Source: UBA2336 sp964538575
Lineage (GTDB): Bacteria > Bacteroidota > Bacteroidia > Cytophagales > Cyclobacteriaceae
DNA length: 5,605 nt
Direction: 5' to 3'
Assembly: GCA_964538575.1 (NCBI GenBank)
Contig: CAZIGG010000171.1
Span: 1-5,605 of the forward strand
In this document: positions 5,085 to 5,605 of the stretch, piece by piece
Layout of the letters: each line of letters opens with the position of its first letter
How positions within the stretch are numbered: the first letter of the stretch is position 1
Notes under the pieces: model-generated
What the model was told of the DNA's origin: nothing
What the model saw: the letters and a program-made list of their open reading frames with translations, nothing else
The model's database searches: none
Translations under genes and position numbers: made by a program

Positions 5085-5135
5085 CTTCTATCGCATGAAT
5101 TGAATTTTTTCTCGTTTCTGAATGAAGTAAAGGGT

Positions 5136-5605
5136 ATGGTACAGCAGGGTAATGAAACGTTCAATGATCTGATCCGCACACACCGCGACAGAATTGCGGA
5201 GTATCAGAAAGCTGCGCTAAGCTTAAAGCCCCAGGAAGCAGGCCTTTCTACAATCTTTTCAGAAATTATCAGGGAAAGCCAGCAATGCATCGCAGATTTG
5301 AACAGCAGGCTTGTTTCAGATAGTACTATTCCTGAAGAACCTGCATCTCCCGAGGGAAAAATCTATCGGGTTTGGATGGATTTGAAAGTAACGTTCTCAT
5401 CAAATCCCAATTATTCCCTGCTGGATATTTGTGAAAAGGGCGAAGACGCCATGATGAAAGCTTACCATGAGGCCTTAAAATATCCGGACACCTTAACCGC
5501 GGAAGATCTTAATCTCCTCATCGCGCAGCGGGAGGTTGTTACGAAAACACATGACCTGATTAAAGTCAAGCGCGATCAATACCGCGAGCTTGTAAAAAAC
5601 AACCA
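5136..5605 (+). CDS. PA2169-family four-helix-bundle protein (DUF2383), 3' end outside window
   Basis: 156 codons are present with no stop before the edge. Residues 8-28 (TFNDLIRTHRDRIAEYQKAAL) and 75-115, with IYRVWMDLKVTF, CEKGED at 99-104 and KAYHEALKY at 108-116, are the PA2169/DUF2383 signature: a ferritin-like four-helix bundle usually about 150 residues long, so little is missing. E100, E103 and D104 are in the conserved acidic stretch. Function is unknown; members accompany stress genes. The ATG at 5136 puts the conserved NDLI at residue 10, as in relatives, and AAAGGG precedes it. The frame stays open upstream with no other ATG; a TTG at 5100 or GTG at 5076 would only add unconserved residues. 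It follows DUF1328 after 107 bases containing a stem-loop. Confidence 0.9.
   Translation, partial: MVQQGNETFNDLIRTHRDRIAEYQKAALSLKPQEAGLSTIFSEIIRESQQCIADLNSRLVSDSTIPEEPASPEGKIYRVWMDLKVTFSSNPNYSLLDICEKGEDAMMKAYHEALKYPDTLTAEDLNLLIAQREVVTKTHDLIKVKRDQYRELVKNN

Noticed and set aside
5057..5098. Short plus-strand frame MKGTGVSVLPSIA before the PA2169-family gene.
   Set aside because: It is encoded by the stem-loop itself, is only 13 codons, and does not reach or overlap the next start.
1..5605. CRISPR arrays, tRNA or rRNA genes, insertion sequences, phage genes.
   Set aside because: No spaced direct repeats, RNA-gene signatures, transposase or phage motifs were seen on either strand.

Overview
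The window looks like the chromosome of a free-living member of the Bacteroidetes (Cytophagales/Chitinophagaceae-type). The support is the mix of protein families, start codons that mostly lack a Shine-Dalgarno sequence and have A-rich leaders, moderate GC, and several proteins with the closest family resemblance I know of in that phylum. Nothing suggests phage, plasmid, insertion sequence, CRISPR or stable RNA genes.

Layout. On the minus strand, from right to left: a YtxH-type membrane-anchored protein (3780-4040), a coiled-coil lipoprotein (3252-3674), an OmpA-domain lipoprotein with a glycine zipper (2559-3248), a strong intrinsic terminator (2497-2524), a FAD-dependent oxidoreductase of the DAO family (1283-2485), a ferritin-like DUF892/YciE-type protein with a histone-like basic tail (578-1162), a second terminator (523-551), and a small Bacteroidetes protein often mislabelled as phosphoribosylpyrophosphate synthetase (55-405). 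On the plus strand, diverging from the YtxH gene across a 321-bp spacer: a DUF2267 protein (4362-4814), a 56-residue DUF1328 membrane protein (4858-5028) and a PA2169-family four-helix-bundle protein (DUF2383; 5136 to the right edge, incomplete).

How they may fit together. DUF892, YtxH, DUF2267, DUF1328, DUF2383 and OmpA/glycine-zipper lipoproteins are families that recur together near general-stress and envelope-stress genes in environmental bacteria. The window therefore reads as a stress or stationary-phase cluster: two small helical-bundle proteins of the ferritin-like type, a set of small membrane or envelope proteins, and one flavin oxidoreductase of unknown substrate. This joint role is inference from family and position; no gene here has a proven function from sequence alone.

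Regulation. No clear Bacteroidetes housekeeping -7 box (TAnnTTTG) is visible before any gene. Three upstream regions instead share a motif TGGYAS-N5-TTTM, and the two facing each other in the divergent spacer match over a longer stretch (CAACTGGYACnnAGWTTT). It resembles a sigma-54 -24 box with a poor -12 box. A perfect 17-bp inverted repeat lies between these two copies. The oxidoreductase start codon lies only 11 bases beyond the T-run of the OmpA-operon terminator, an arrangement that suggests attenuation or read-through.
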